A stretch of DNA of 64,000 bases from Serinibacter salmoneus (GTDB lineage Bacteria; Actinomycetota; Actinomycetes; Actinomycetales; Beutenbergiaceae): contig NZ_PDJD01000001.1 in NCBI RefSeq assembly GCF_002563925.1, positions 1,928,973-1,992,972 of the forward strand, in the 5' to 3' direction. Shown piece after piece: positions 27,367 through 34,818 of the stretch. Position numbers and translations under genes: made by a program. The notes beneath the pieces are model-generated. The model had not been told where the DNA came from, ran no database searches, and worked only from the letters and a program-made list of their open reading frames with translations. Each line of letters begins with the position of its first letter. Positions within the stretch are counted from its first letter, which is position 1.

Positions 27367-27728
27367 CGCGCGTCCTCCGCCGGGTTCGGGGCGTCTGCGG
27401 CACCCTCGTGCGCCGCGCCGTCCATCTCGGCGAGTTCCTCCCGGAGCGCCGATGCCCGCGGGTCGAGCTCGCGGTTGGCGTACACGACGTACAGGGCGGT
27501 GATGCCGAACGTCGTGACGAACTGGGACAGGCCGAACACGATGCCGACATTGACGTTGCCGACCAACGGTTGTGCCATGAAGCCGGGGGCGTAGGACGCC
27601 AGGAGCACGTAGAGAAGGAACCAGCCGAACGCGAACGCCGTCATGGGGAAGACGAACCGCCGGAGCTTGCTGCGCAGTTCGGTGAAGGGTGGGGACTGCT
27701 GGACTGAGGGGTAGTCGATCCCGCTCAT
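27363..27728 (-). CDS. DUF485 membrane protein (YjcH-like partner of the symporter)
   Basis: This 121-residue protein has two membrane helices (FPMTAFAFGWFLLYVLLASY and VGIVFGLSQFVTTFGITALYVVY) joined by a short loop, and a charged C-terminal tail. This is the DUF485 layout. It is nearly always encoded just before ActP-type symporters and is thought to support them. AAGGAGG precedes the ATG. Its stop and the symporter start share bases. Confidence 0.9.
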   Translation of the reverse strand: MSGIDYPSVQQSPPFTELRSKLRRFVFPMTAFAFGWFLLYVLLASYAPGFMAQPLVGNVNVGIVFGLSQFVTTFGITALYVVYANRELDPRASALREELAEMDGAAHEGAADAPNPAEDAR

Positions 27729-27864
27729 TGAGGCCTCCTTGCCGTCGGGATGGGGACATCTTGGCAGCGCACCCGGGGCTACCGCCGGACGAATCGCAGT
27801 GACTTTGCCGCGGATTGCTCAACGGGTGAACTTTCCCGGAAGTTCTTGCGCTCGTCCGCCTCGC

Positions 27865-27926
27865 CGCCGAGCGTGCCCCTGCGCAGGGTTCAGCGCGCGC
27901 AGCCCGGCGCAACAACCCGCTCGGCG
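27865..27926. repeat. Second copy of a 22-bp block in an inverted repeat
   Basis: The block starting CGCCGAGCGTGCCCCT (27865-27886) is identical to 25690-25711. CCCGCTCGGCG (27917-27926) near the end of this stretch can pair with its start. It sits between the DUF485 and VOC genes, which are divergent. The rest of this 292-bp gap (27729-28020) holds the promoters of both neighbours, which I could not resolve. Confidence 0.6.
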
Positions 27927-28020
27927 AACGCGCATGAGCGCCGACCGATGAGTTCGTGTCGGTGGCCGGGTCTACCCTCCCGACAACGCCAACCGGCGCA
28001 CAGCGAGACGAGGAGTGAGC

Positions 28021-28446
28021 ATGACCATCAACGTGAACCCGTACCTGCAGTTCAAGGGCAAGACCCGCGAGGCCATGGAGTTCTACCACGACCTGCTCGG
28101 CGGCGAGGTCGGCTTCAGCACCTTCGGGGAGTTCGGCATGGGCGGGCCGGAGCAGGCCGAACTCGTGATGCACAGCCAGCTCGTGATCGACGGTCGCGCC
28201 TGGCTGATGGCCTCGGACTGGGTGGACGGCATGGACATGCCGGAGCCGCAGGCCGCGAACATCTCCCTGTTCGGCGGGGTCGAGGACGCCGAGACCCTCA
28301 CAGCCCAGTGGCAGAAGCTGATCGACGGCGGCACGGTCGTCATGCCTCTCGAGCCCGCCCCGTGGGGGGACACCTTCGGTGCGGTCGTGGACAAGTTCGG
28401 CACGTTCTGGCAGGTCAACATCGGTGGGGACGCCCCGCAGGGCTGA
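28021..28446 (+). CDS. VOC/PhnB-like protein
   Basis: The 141-residue protein belongs to the glyoxalase/VOC superfamily, PhnB or 3-demethylubiquinone-methyltransferase-like branch: NPYLQFKGKTREAMEFYHDLLGG, AELVMHSQLVIDG, and the closing WGDTFGAVVDKFGTFWQVNI. Members bind small ligands or act as dioxygenases, epimerases or antibiotic-resistance proteins; the ligand is unknown. The ATG at 28021 is preferred over the GTG at 28015 because AGGAG (28011-28015) is spaced correctly for it. Confidence 0.86.
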   Translation: MTINVNPYLQFKGKTREAMEFYHDLLGGEVGFSTFGEFGMGGPEQAELVMHSQLVIDGRAWLMASDWVDGMDMPEPQAANISLFGGVEDAETLTAQWQKLIDGGTVVMPLEPAPWGDTFGAVVDKFGTFWQVNIGGDAPQG

Positions 28447-28491
28447 GCCCGGCGCCGACACCGGGCGGCGGGCGGCGTCGGTGGTGGGCGG

Positions 28492-28497
28492 TAGCGT
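28492..28497 (+). promoter_or_regulatory. -10 box of a leaderless transcript (helicase)
   Basis: TAGCGT lies 6 bases before the GTG at 28504, with no Shine-Dalgarno between. This spacing supports 28504 over the GTG two bases earlier. Confidence 0.45.
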
Positions 28498-28503
28498 CGG
28501 GGT

Positions 28504-31206
28504 GTGACTGCCCCGACGAGCGCCCACCACCACTCCGCCCGCCACCACGCAGCCGCTCGCCGCGCGCCCCGCACCGCCACGGTCAGCGACGCGCACCCGC
28601 TCGCGTTGCCCGCCGGCACCGCACCGGAGGAGGCCTACGAGGCTTTCGAGGCCTACGCCGTCGGGCGGGGTCTGGATCTCTACCCCCACCAGGAGGAGGC
28701 CGCCCTGGCCCTGGCGGGTGGCGACCACGTGGTCCTGGCCACGCCGACCGGCTCCGGCAAGTCGATGGTGGCGATCGCCGCGCACGCCGTGGCCCTGGCG
28801 CGCGGCGCCCGCACCTACTACACCGCGCCCGTGAAGGCCCTGGTCAGCGAGAAGTTCTTCGACCTCGCCGCGGTGTTCGGCGCCGCGAACGTGGGCATGG
28901 TGACCGGGGACGTCGCGATCAACGGCGATGCGCCGATCATCTGCTGCACCGCGGAGATCCTCGCCGCCCAGGTGCTGCGGGGGCAGCTCGGGGCCTCCGA
29001 GGCCAGCACGGAGAACGACGCCGACCTCGTGGTGGTCGCGGACGAGTTCCACTTCTACGCCGATCCGCAGCGCGGGGTCTCCTGGCAGATCCCCCTGCTG
29101 GACCTGCCCGGCGCCCAGTTCCTGCTGATGTCCGCGACCCTGGGTGACATGTCCGGGATCATCGAGGACCTGGAGCGGCGCACCGGCCGCGCCACCTCCA
29201 CGGTCACGCACACGGAGCGGCCCGTGCCGCTGGTGTTCGAGTACTCCCTGGAGCCGATGACGGAGATCATCGAACAGCTCCTGCACTCCGGGCGCACCCC
29301 CGCCTACCTCGTGCACTTCACCCAGGCTGCGGCGATGGAACGGGCGCAGTCCCTCACCTCGGTGCAGGTCACCTCCAAACCGGAGCGCGCGGCGATCGCC
29401 GAGGCCCTGAAGGGTGAGCGGTTCGGGAAGGGGTTCGGGGTGACCCTCTCCCGGCTGCTGCGGCTGGGGATCGGTGTGCACCACGCCGGGATGCTGCCGC
29501 GCTACCGCCGCCTGGTGGAGCGCCTGGTGCAGGCGGGGCTGCTGAAGGTGGTGTGCGGTACGGACACCCTCGGGGTCGGGGTGAACATGCCGATCCGCAC
29601 CGTGGTGTTCACCGCTCTGACGAAGTTCGACGGCGTGCGGCAGCGCCACCTCAGCGCCCGGGAGTTCCACCAGATCGCCGGGCGCGCCGGGCGGGCGGGG
29701 TTCGACACGGTCGGGGACGTGCTGGTGCAGGCCCCCGAGCACGTGATCGAGAACGCCAAGGCGCTGGCCAAGGCCGGGGACGATGAACGCAAGCGCAAGA
29801 AGATCGTGCGCAAGAAGGCCCCCGAGGGGCAGGTGAACTGGACCGACAAGACCTTCGAGCGGCTGCGGGACGCCGATCCGGAGCCGCTGACCTCGCAGTT
29901 CGAGGTGAGCCACCAGATGATCCTCGGGCTGCTCGCCCGCCCCGGGGACCCCGTCGAACGGGGGTACCGGCTGCTCACCGACAACCACGAGCCACCCCGG
30001 CCCGCCAATCCCCACGTGCGCCGCGCCGTCGGGATCTACCGCTCCCTGCGCGCCGCCGACATCGTGGAGCACACCCCGCGGCAGTACGCCCTCGAGGGCC
30101 ACCCCACCGTGGAGCTGCTCGCGGACGTGCCGGACGACTTCGCGCTGAACGCGCCGCTGTCCCCGTTCGCGCTGGCGGCCCTGGAGCTCCTGGACGTCGA
30201 GGCCGAACCGTTCGCCCTGGCCCTGGACGTCATCAGCGTGGTCGAGGCGATCACGCCCGGCCCGCGCCCGATCCTCATGGGGCAGGAGCGGGAGGCGCGC
30301 GGCGATGCGATCGGCGCGATGAAGGCCGAGGGCATGGAGTACGAGGAGCGGATGGAGGCCCTGGAGGAGATCTCCTACCCCAAGCCGCTGGAGGAGCTGC
30401 TCTCGGCCGCGATGTACACCTACGCGCGGGCGAACCCGTGGGTGTACGGCAGCGAGCTGCAGCCCAAGTCGATCGTGCGGGAGATGATCGAGACCGGTGC
30501 CACGTTCTCGGAGTTGGTCTCCCGGTATCAGGCGATGCGCAGCGAGGGGGTGGTGCTGCGCTACCTCACGGAGGTGTACCGCACCCTGCGCCAGATCCTC
30601 CCGGAGCACCTGCGCACCGAGGAGATGGAGGACATGGTCGCCTGGCTCGGGGAGGTGATCCGGCAGGTGGACTCCTCGCTGCTCTCGGAGTGGGAGTCGC
30701 TCACCGGGGCCCAGTCGGACGCCGCCGACGGCTTCACCGACGAGGAGTTGGAGGAGGCCGAGCGCCGGTTCGGGGACTCCGAGCGGGCCGCGCCGTTCTC
30801 GGCGAACGTGCGCGCGGTGCGGCTGGCGGCGCGCACCGCGGCCTTCGGCCGGGTGGAGCTGCTGGCCCGTCGCGACTACCAGGCCCTGGGCCGGTTGGAC
30901 GCCGAGGCCGGGTGGGATCCGCCGCGCTGGCACGGCGCGTTCGCGCCCTACTTCGAGGAGTACGACGACGTGGGGACGGCCGGTCCGGCCCGCTCCCCCG
31001 CGCTCCTGGAGACGGTGGTGCACGGCCGTTCCTGGCGGGTCACCCAGATCCTGGACGATCCCGAGGGCGATCGGGACTGGCGCCTGGTGCTGGAGGTCGA
31101 TCTGGATGCCAGCGACGAGGCGGGAGAGTTGGTGGTGCGGCCGATCGCCCTCGGTCCGGCCTCCGAGGTGCTGGAGGCCGTGACGGCGTGGGAGGCCGAG
31201 CGGTGA
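28504..31206 (+). CDS. DEAD/DEAH-box RNA helicase with DUF3516 C-terminal domain
   Basis: The 900-residue superfamily 2 helicase shows Walker A TPTGSGKS (80-87), motif II DEFH (180-183), motif III SAT (210-212), a Ski2-like GIGVHHAGMLPRYR stretch and motif VI starting Q390 in QIAGRAGRAGFD. The C-terminal half matches DUF3516, found in actinobacteria, with acidic helical stretches (residues about 600-780) and a final beta-rich WRVTQILDDPEGDRDWRLVLEVD segment. It probably remodels RNA or ribonucleoprotein; the exact role is unknown. YbaK follows 13 bp later. Confidence 0.92.
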   Translation: MTAPTSAHHHSARHHAAARRAPRTATVSDAHPLALPAGTAPEEAYEAFEAYAVGRGLDLYPHQEEAALALAGGDHVVLATPTGSGKSMVAIAAHAVALARGARTYYTAPVKALVSEKFFDLAAVFGAANVGMVTGDVAINGDAPIICCTAEILAAQVLRGQLGASEASTENDADLVVVADEFHFYADPQRGVSWQIPLLDLPGAQFLLMSATLGDMSGIIEDLERRTGRATSTVTHTERPVPLVFEYSLEPMTEIIEQLLHSGRTPAYLVHFTQAAAMERAQSLTSVQVTSKPERAAIAEALKGERFGKGFGVTLSRLLRLGIGVHHAGMLPRYRRLVERLVQAGLLKVVCGTDTLGVGVNMPIRTVVFTALTKFDGVRQRHLSAREFHQIAGRAGRAGFDTVGDVLVQAPEHVIENAKALAKAGDDERKRKKIVRKKAPEGQVNWTDKTFERLRDADPEPLTSQFEVSHQMILGLLARPGDPVERGYRLLTDNHEPPRPANPHVRRAVGIYRSLRAADIVEHTPRQYALEGHPTVELLADVPDDFALNAPLSPFALAALELLDVEAEPFALALDVISVVEAITPGPRPILMGQEREARGDAIGAMKAEGMEYEERMEALEEISYPKPLEELLSAAMYTYARANPWVYGSELQPKSIVREMIETGATFSELVSRYQAMRSEGVVLRYLTEVYRTLRQILPEHLRTEEMEDMVAWLGEVIRQVDSSLLSEWESLTGAQSDAADGFTDEELEEAERRFGDSERAAPFSANVRAVRLAARTAAFGRVELLARRDYQALGRLDAEAGWDPPRWHGAFAPYFEEYDDVGTAGPARSPALLETVVHGRSWRVTQILDDPEGDRDWRLVLEVDLDASDEAGELVVRPIALGPASEVLEAVTAWEAER

Positions 31207-31219
31207 ACGGGACTGCCTG

Positions 31220-31738
31220 GTGAGCAAGAAGGCGAAGAGGGGCACGGGCGGGTCGGGTGGCTCCGCGACGCCGGCCACCCGCGCGCTGGATGCCGCCGGG
31301 GTGACCTACGTGGAGGCGCGCTACACCCACGAGGGTGAGGACCGGGACTTCGCGGCCGAGGCGGTGCGCGAGCTCGGCCTTCAGGCCGCGGAGGTCTTCA
31401 AGACCCTCGTGGCGCGCACCACCGCCGGGGACCTCGTGGTGGCGGTGCTGCCCTCGGACCACAAGCTCGACCTCAAGGCCCTGGCCCGGGCCGTGGGCGC
31501 CAAGGGCGCCGAGATGGCCGCGGTCCCGGACGCCGAGCGCGCCACCGGTTACGTGCGCGGCGGGATCTCGCCGCTGGGGCAGCGCACCCGGATGCGCACC
31601 GTCGTGGATGCCAGCGCCGAGGCGCTCCCCCGGATCTACGTCTCCGGCGGACGGCGCGGGTTCGACATCGGGCTGGCGCCCGCCGACCTGCTGCGGGTCA
31701 CCGGCGCGGCCTACGCCCCTCTGGTCCGCGAGCCGTAA
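31220..31738 (+). CDS. ybaK: Cys-tRNA(Pro) deacylase
   Basis: The 172-residue protein is a YbaK/EbsC-type trans-editing enzyme that removes cysteine mis-attached to tRNA-Pro. Typical residues are EVFKTLVARTTAGDLVVAVLPSDHKLDLKALA, containing the conserved K, and YVRGGISPLGQRTRMRTVVD with the conserved GG-S-P-G loop. It is preceded by a short basic Gly/Ser-rich N-terminus. It starts 13 bp after the helicase gene and is probably co-transcribed. Confidence 0.93.
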   Translation: MSKKAKRGTGGSGGSATPATRALDAAGVTYVEARYTHEGEDRDFAAEAVRELGLQAAEVFKTLVARTTAGDLVVAVLPSDHKLDLKALARAVGAKGAEMAAVPDAERATGYVRGGISPLGQRTRMRTVVDASAEALPRIYVSGGRRGFDIGLAPADLLRVTGAAYAPLVREP

Positions 31739-31752
31739 TCACGCCACGTCCT

Positions 31753-31846
31753 CTCGCGGTGGCTGCAGAACCACCTCGGGGTGGCTGCAGAACCACCTCG
31801 CGGTGGGTGCAGAACCACCTCGCGGTGGGTGCAGAACCACCTCGGG
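31753..31846. repeat. 22-bp tandem repeat, four copies, hairpin-forming
   Basis: The units at 31753-31774, 31775-31796, 31797-31818 and 31819-31840 share CTCGCGGTGGSTGCAGAAC, with one or two substitutions and a partial fifth. Each unit can fold as GGTGG / CCACC across CTGCAGAA. It fills the gap between two convergent genes and ends at the stop codon of the lipoprotein gene. There are no unique spacers, so it is not a CRISPR array. Confidence 0.9.
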
Positions 31847-33010
31847 TCAGGAGCCGGGTGGGAGGGCGAGGTAGCGCTCGCCGTCGATGCGCACCACCGC
31901 GGCGCCCGCGGGTGTGAACAGCAGCGGCAGCGCCGCATCGCCCTCGCCGTCCTCGGGGTATCCGGACGCGGGTGCGCCCGTCACGGCGTTGCGCACGCTG
32001 AGCGCGGTACCGTCCACCACGTAGGCGAGCACGCCCCCCGCGCTGACCAACACACTCTCCGCGCCCACGTAGGCCGTCCACTCCTCGCCGCCGGGCATGG
32101 CGCCGCGCAGTTCACCGGGAACGAGGTACACGGTCGCACCGCTGACGCCGTCCGTCACAGCGCCCGAGACCTGCTGGGCCACGACGGCGCCGCTCGCCAC
32201 GTCGATCAGCGCCCCGACCTGGTCCGGGCTCGTCAGCACCACATGCCCCTCGAGTCCTGGCAGATCACGCCGGGCGGTCACCTCGCCGCTCAGGCCCGCC
32301 TCCGCCAGCGGCAGGCGCCATGCCTCGCCGTCCGGGGTGCGCGCCACCACCGCGTCGCCGTCCAGCGTGATCAGGGAGGTACCGGAGGTGGCCAGCGGGG
32401 TCTCGCCCTCGCCCAGGTCCCACGCCTCTCCGGTGGCGGGGTGCAGCGCCAGGGAGGCGGCGCCGTCGTCCTCCCCGAACACCAGGCCCTCCCCCGCGAA
32501 GGGTCCGGGGACCTCCACCGGCCCCCAGAGGGGTTCACCGGTGACGGCGTCGAAACCGGACGCCGTCGCCTCGGCGCTGGAGGCACCGTCCAGGAGCACC
32601 GCGACCGCGTCCGTACCCAGGCCGATCAGGGCGAACTGGTCGCTCCACGCCGGGCGTCCCACCGACCACAGCGCCGTGCCGTCCGTGCCCAGTGCGGAGT
32701 AGGTCACCGCGTCCTCGGACTGCGCCCCGGACAGCAGCACGGCGCCCGCCTGGCGCGCCGGCAGGGTCCAGCCGGTCGGCAGCAGCGTGGCACCCTCGAA
32801 CTGGAACGGCAGCAGGGCCGTCACCTCGGCCGGCGCCGGGGACCCGGTGGCGGGCACGGGGTCACCGCCCGGCGCCGCGGGCGCCTCCCCCGAGTCCGCC
32901 TGCCCGCCCTCCTGCGTCGCCGTCACATCCTGGTCGGTGTCGACCTCGGCGGTGCAGCCCGCGAGCGCCACCAGCAGCGCCAGTGTGGGCGCCAGGGTTC
33001 GGATCCTCAT
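31847..33010 (-). CDS. PQQ-like beta-propeller lipoprotein
   Basis: The 387-residue protein has a signal peptide with lipobox VALAGC near residue 17, then a Pro/Gly/Ala-rich linker. A series of blade-like repeats follows, such as GTDGTALWSVGRPAW, FDAVTGEPLWGPVEV and RNAVTGAPASGYPEDG. It should sit on the outer face of the membrane. PQQ-like propellers usually bind protein partners or build scaffolds; no cofactor residues are evident. Its ATG overlaps the ccdA stop, so it is translated with CcdA and the DsbA-like protein, which suggests a role in extracytoplasmic protein folding or redox. Confidence 0.8.
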   Translation of the reverse strand: MRIRTLAPTLALLVALAGCTAEVDTDQDVTATQEGGQADSGEAPAAPGGDPVPATGSPAPAEVTALLPFQFEGATLLPTGWTLPARQAGAVLLSGAQSEDAVTYSALGTDGTALWSVGRPAWSDQFALIGLGTDAVAVLLDGASSAEATASGFDAVTGEPLWGPVEVPGPFAGEGLVFGEDDGAASLALHPATGEAWDLGEGETPLATSGTSLITLDGDAVVARTPDGEAWRLPLAEAGLSGEVTARRDLPGLEGHVVLTSPDQVGALIDVASGAVVAQQVSGAVTDGVSGATVYLVPGELRGAMPGGEEWTAYVGAESVLVSAGGVLAYVVDGTALSVRNAVTGAPASGYPEDGEGDAALPLLFTPAGAAVVRIDGERYLALPPGS

Positions 33011-33876
33011 CGGTTCTCCTCGCTCGGGGTCTCGGTCTGCTCCTGGGCCCGCTGATGGCGGCGCCACCACAGCACCCATCCCCCGATCGCCACCGCGCCG
33101 AGGGCGAGGACGGCGATCACGTCCCACTGCCGGCCCGTGAGGGACGCGGCACCCGAGGTCAGGGCGTCCTGCCAGGACGCGGGCACGAGCGACGGCAGGG
33201 TGAGGAAGCCATTCGTCGTCCAGAACAGCACGCCCACGACGACGAAGATCACCCCGGTGACCAGGGAGATCGTGTGCAGCTCGCGTCCGAACACCGTGAT
33301 GGTGCGCCCCCGCATCCGCCGCCGGGCATCCGGGGTGAGCCGCTGCCACACCAGCGCGAGACCGAACAGCGGCAGCACCATCCCCAGGGCGTACACCGCC
33401 ATGAGCGCGGCGCCGTACCCCTGGTCGCCCTGGGCCGCAGCGATGGTCAGGACGGCCCCGAGGATCGGTCCGGCGCAGAAGCCGGCGACGGCGCTGACGA
33501 TGCCGAGCAGGAAGGACTTGGCGTAGCCCGCTGAGCGCGCGGCGCGCGACTCCAACTGCCGCACGCCCGGCATCGCACGCCCGACGTCGAATCCGAACCC
33601 GAGCATCTGCGCCAACCCGAAGACGATCATCAGCACGCTCGCGGCGGCGATCACCTCGCTGCGGTAGGTCGCCAGGAACGTGCCGAGGGTCGCGGCGCCC
33701 AGGCCGAGGGGAACCAACAGCAGCGCCATGCCGAGGTAGAAGACGGCGGCGTGCGCGAGCAGGGTGCCGCGGGAGCCGACCGTCGCCGCGAAGAAGGCCG
33801 GCAGCAGTAGCGCACCGCAGGGGCTCAGCAGCGCCAGGGCACCGCCGAGCAGGGCGGCGAGCAGTCCGATCTCCAC
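33007..33876 (-). CDS. ccdA: CcdA-type thiol:disulfide transmembrane protein
   Basis: The 289-residue protein has six or more membrane helices and the redox-active cysteine pair that carries electrons across the membrane: C20 in LLSPCGALLLP and C134 in GFCAGPILG. In the family, CcdA passes reducing power from cytosolic thioredoxin to extracytoplasmic thioredoxin-like proteins. The likely partner here is the DsbA-like protein encoded just upstream (9 bp away). A charged C-terminal tail (RRHQRAQEQTETPSEENR) is cytosolic. Confidence 0.9.
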   Translation of the reverse strand: MEIGLLAALLGGALALLSPCGALLLPAFFAATVGSRGTLLAHAAVFYLGMALLLVPLGLGAATLGTFLATYRSEVIAAASVLMIVFGLAQMLGFGFDVGRAMPGVRQLESRAARSAGYAKSFLLGIVSAVAGFCAGPILGAVLTIAAAQGDQGYGAALMAVYALGMVLPLFGLALVWQRLTPDARRRMRGRTITVFGRELHTISLVTGVIFVVVGVLFWTTNGFLTLPSLVPASWQDALTSGAASLTGRQWDVIAVLALGAVAIGGWVLWWRRHQRAQEQTETPSEENR

Positions 33877-33885
33877 CGCGCGCCC

Positions 33886-34719
33886 TCAGCCCGTCACCCG
33901 CGCCACCTCAGCGGCCACGGCGTCCTCGAACACCTCGACCGGCTGGGCGCCGACCAGGGTGGAGTTCCCGATCACGAACGACGGCGTGGAGTAGACCCCG
34001 AGGCCGAGACCCAGTTCGGCGTGGTCGGACACGATCTGCGCGGTCTCCTCGGCGGCCATGTCCGTGGTGAAGGTCTCGGTGTCCAGCCCGAGGTCACCGG
34101 CGAGCTGGACGAGCGCGTCCTCGCTCAGCGCCGACGCGGAGCGCGGCGTGCCGCCCTCGTACAACGCGTCGTGGAACTCCCAGAACGCGCCCTGCAGCCC
34201 CGCCGCGTACGCGGCGCGCGCGGCCCGCTCGGAGAGTTCCCCGTAGAAGTTCACGTCGTGCCACTCGATGCGCAGGTCGCCGGCGTCGGCCAGTTCCCGC
34301 ATCCGCGGCAGGGTCTCCGCGGTCCACTTCGCGCAGTACGTGCACTGGTAGTCCGAGAACACTACGAGCACCGCGGGTGCGTCCACGGGGCCGTAGGCCT
34401 GGATCTCCTCGGGGTCGCGCTGCACGGCCTGGGCGGACAGATCGGGCTGCACCGGCTCGAGGTCATCCGCGATGTCCTGTGCCGGGTCGCCGGTGGCCGC
34501 AGTGCCGTCAGTGCCGTTCTCGCCGCCGTCGCCCGCGGCTCCGTCCGCCTCGCCCGCCGTCTCCTCAGTGCCCGTCGCGCCGTCGCCCGCCTCGGCCGCG
34601 CCGTCGTCGGGCCGCGAGAGCAGCAGGGCGACGACCACGACCACGACGATCGCGATTCCGGCGATCGGCAGCCAGAGCGTCAGTGCGCGCGAGGAGGTGC
34701 TGGACGACGTGCTGGGCAT
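33886..34719 (-). CDS. Membrane-tethered DsbA-family thioredoxin-fold protein
   Basis: The 277-residue protein has one N-terminal membrane helix (LTLWLPIAGIAIVVVVVVALLL), an Asp/Glu/Gly/Ala-rich spacer, and a DsbA-like thioredoxin domain. The active site CTYC is at residues 126-129 in FSDYQCTYCAKW. It acts outside the membrane as a thiol oxidase, isomerase or reductase. The start is taken at ATG 34719, preceded by a GGGAGA ribosome site; an upstream ATG would add 8 residues. First gene of the DsbA > CcdA > propeller operon. Confidence 0.88.
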   Translation of the reverse strand: MPSTSSSTSSRALTLWLPIAGIAIVVVVVVALLLSRPDDGAAEAGDGATGTEETAGEADGAAGDGGENGTDGTAATGDPAQDIADDLEPVQPDLSAQAVQRDPEEIQAYGPVDAPAVLVVFSDYQCTYCAKWTAETLPRMRELADAGDLRIEWHDVNFYGELSERAARAAYAAGLQGAFWEFHDALYEGGTPRSASALSEDALVQLAGDLGLDTETFTTDMAAEETAQIVSDHAELGLGLGVYSTPSFVIGNSTLVGAQPVEVFEDAVAAEVARVTG

Positions 34720-34818
34720 AGCGATTCTCTCCCGAGGGGTCATGGACCCCACCACTGTCGCACGAGTTCCTCGGAACTCCGCCCCGACCACGGGAGGCGT
34801 GACCCGCAGCCGGCGCTG

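Noticed and set aside
27367-31278. 1838-codon minus-strand frame that ends with the symporter
   Set aside because: Upstream of ATG 27366 it is a shadow of the helicase, VOC and ybaK genes on the other strand. High-GC DNA has few stop codons in such frames.
31753-31846. Possible CRISPR array
   Set aside because: The units are contiguous, with no unique spacers of constant length and no cas gene in the window.
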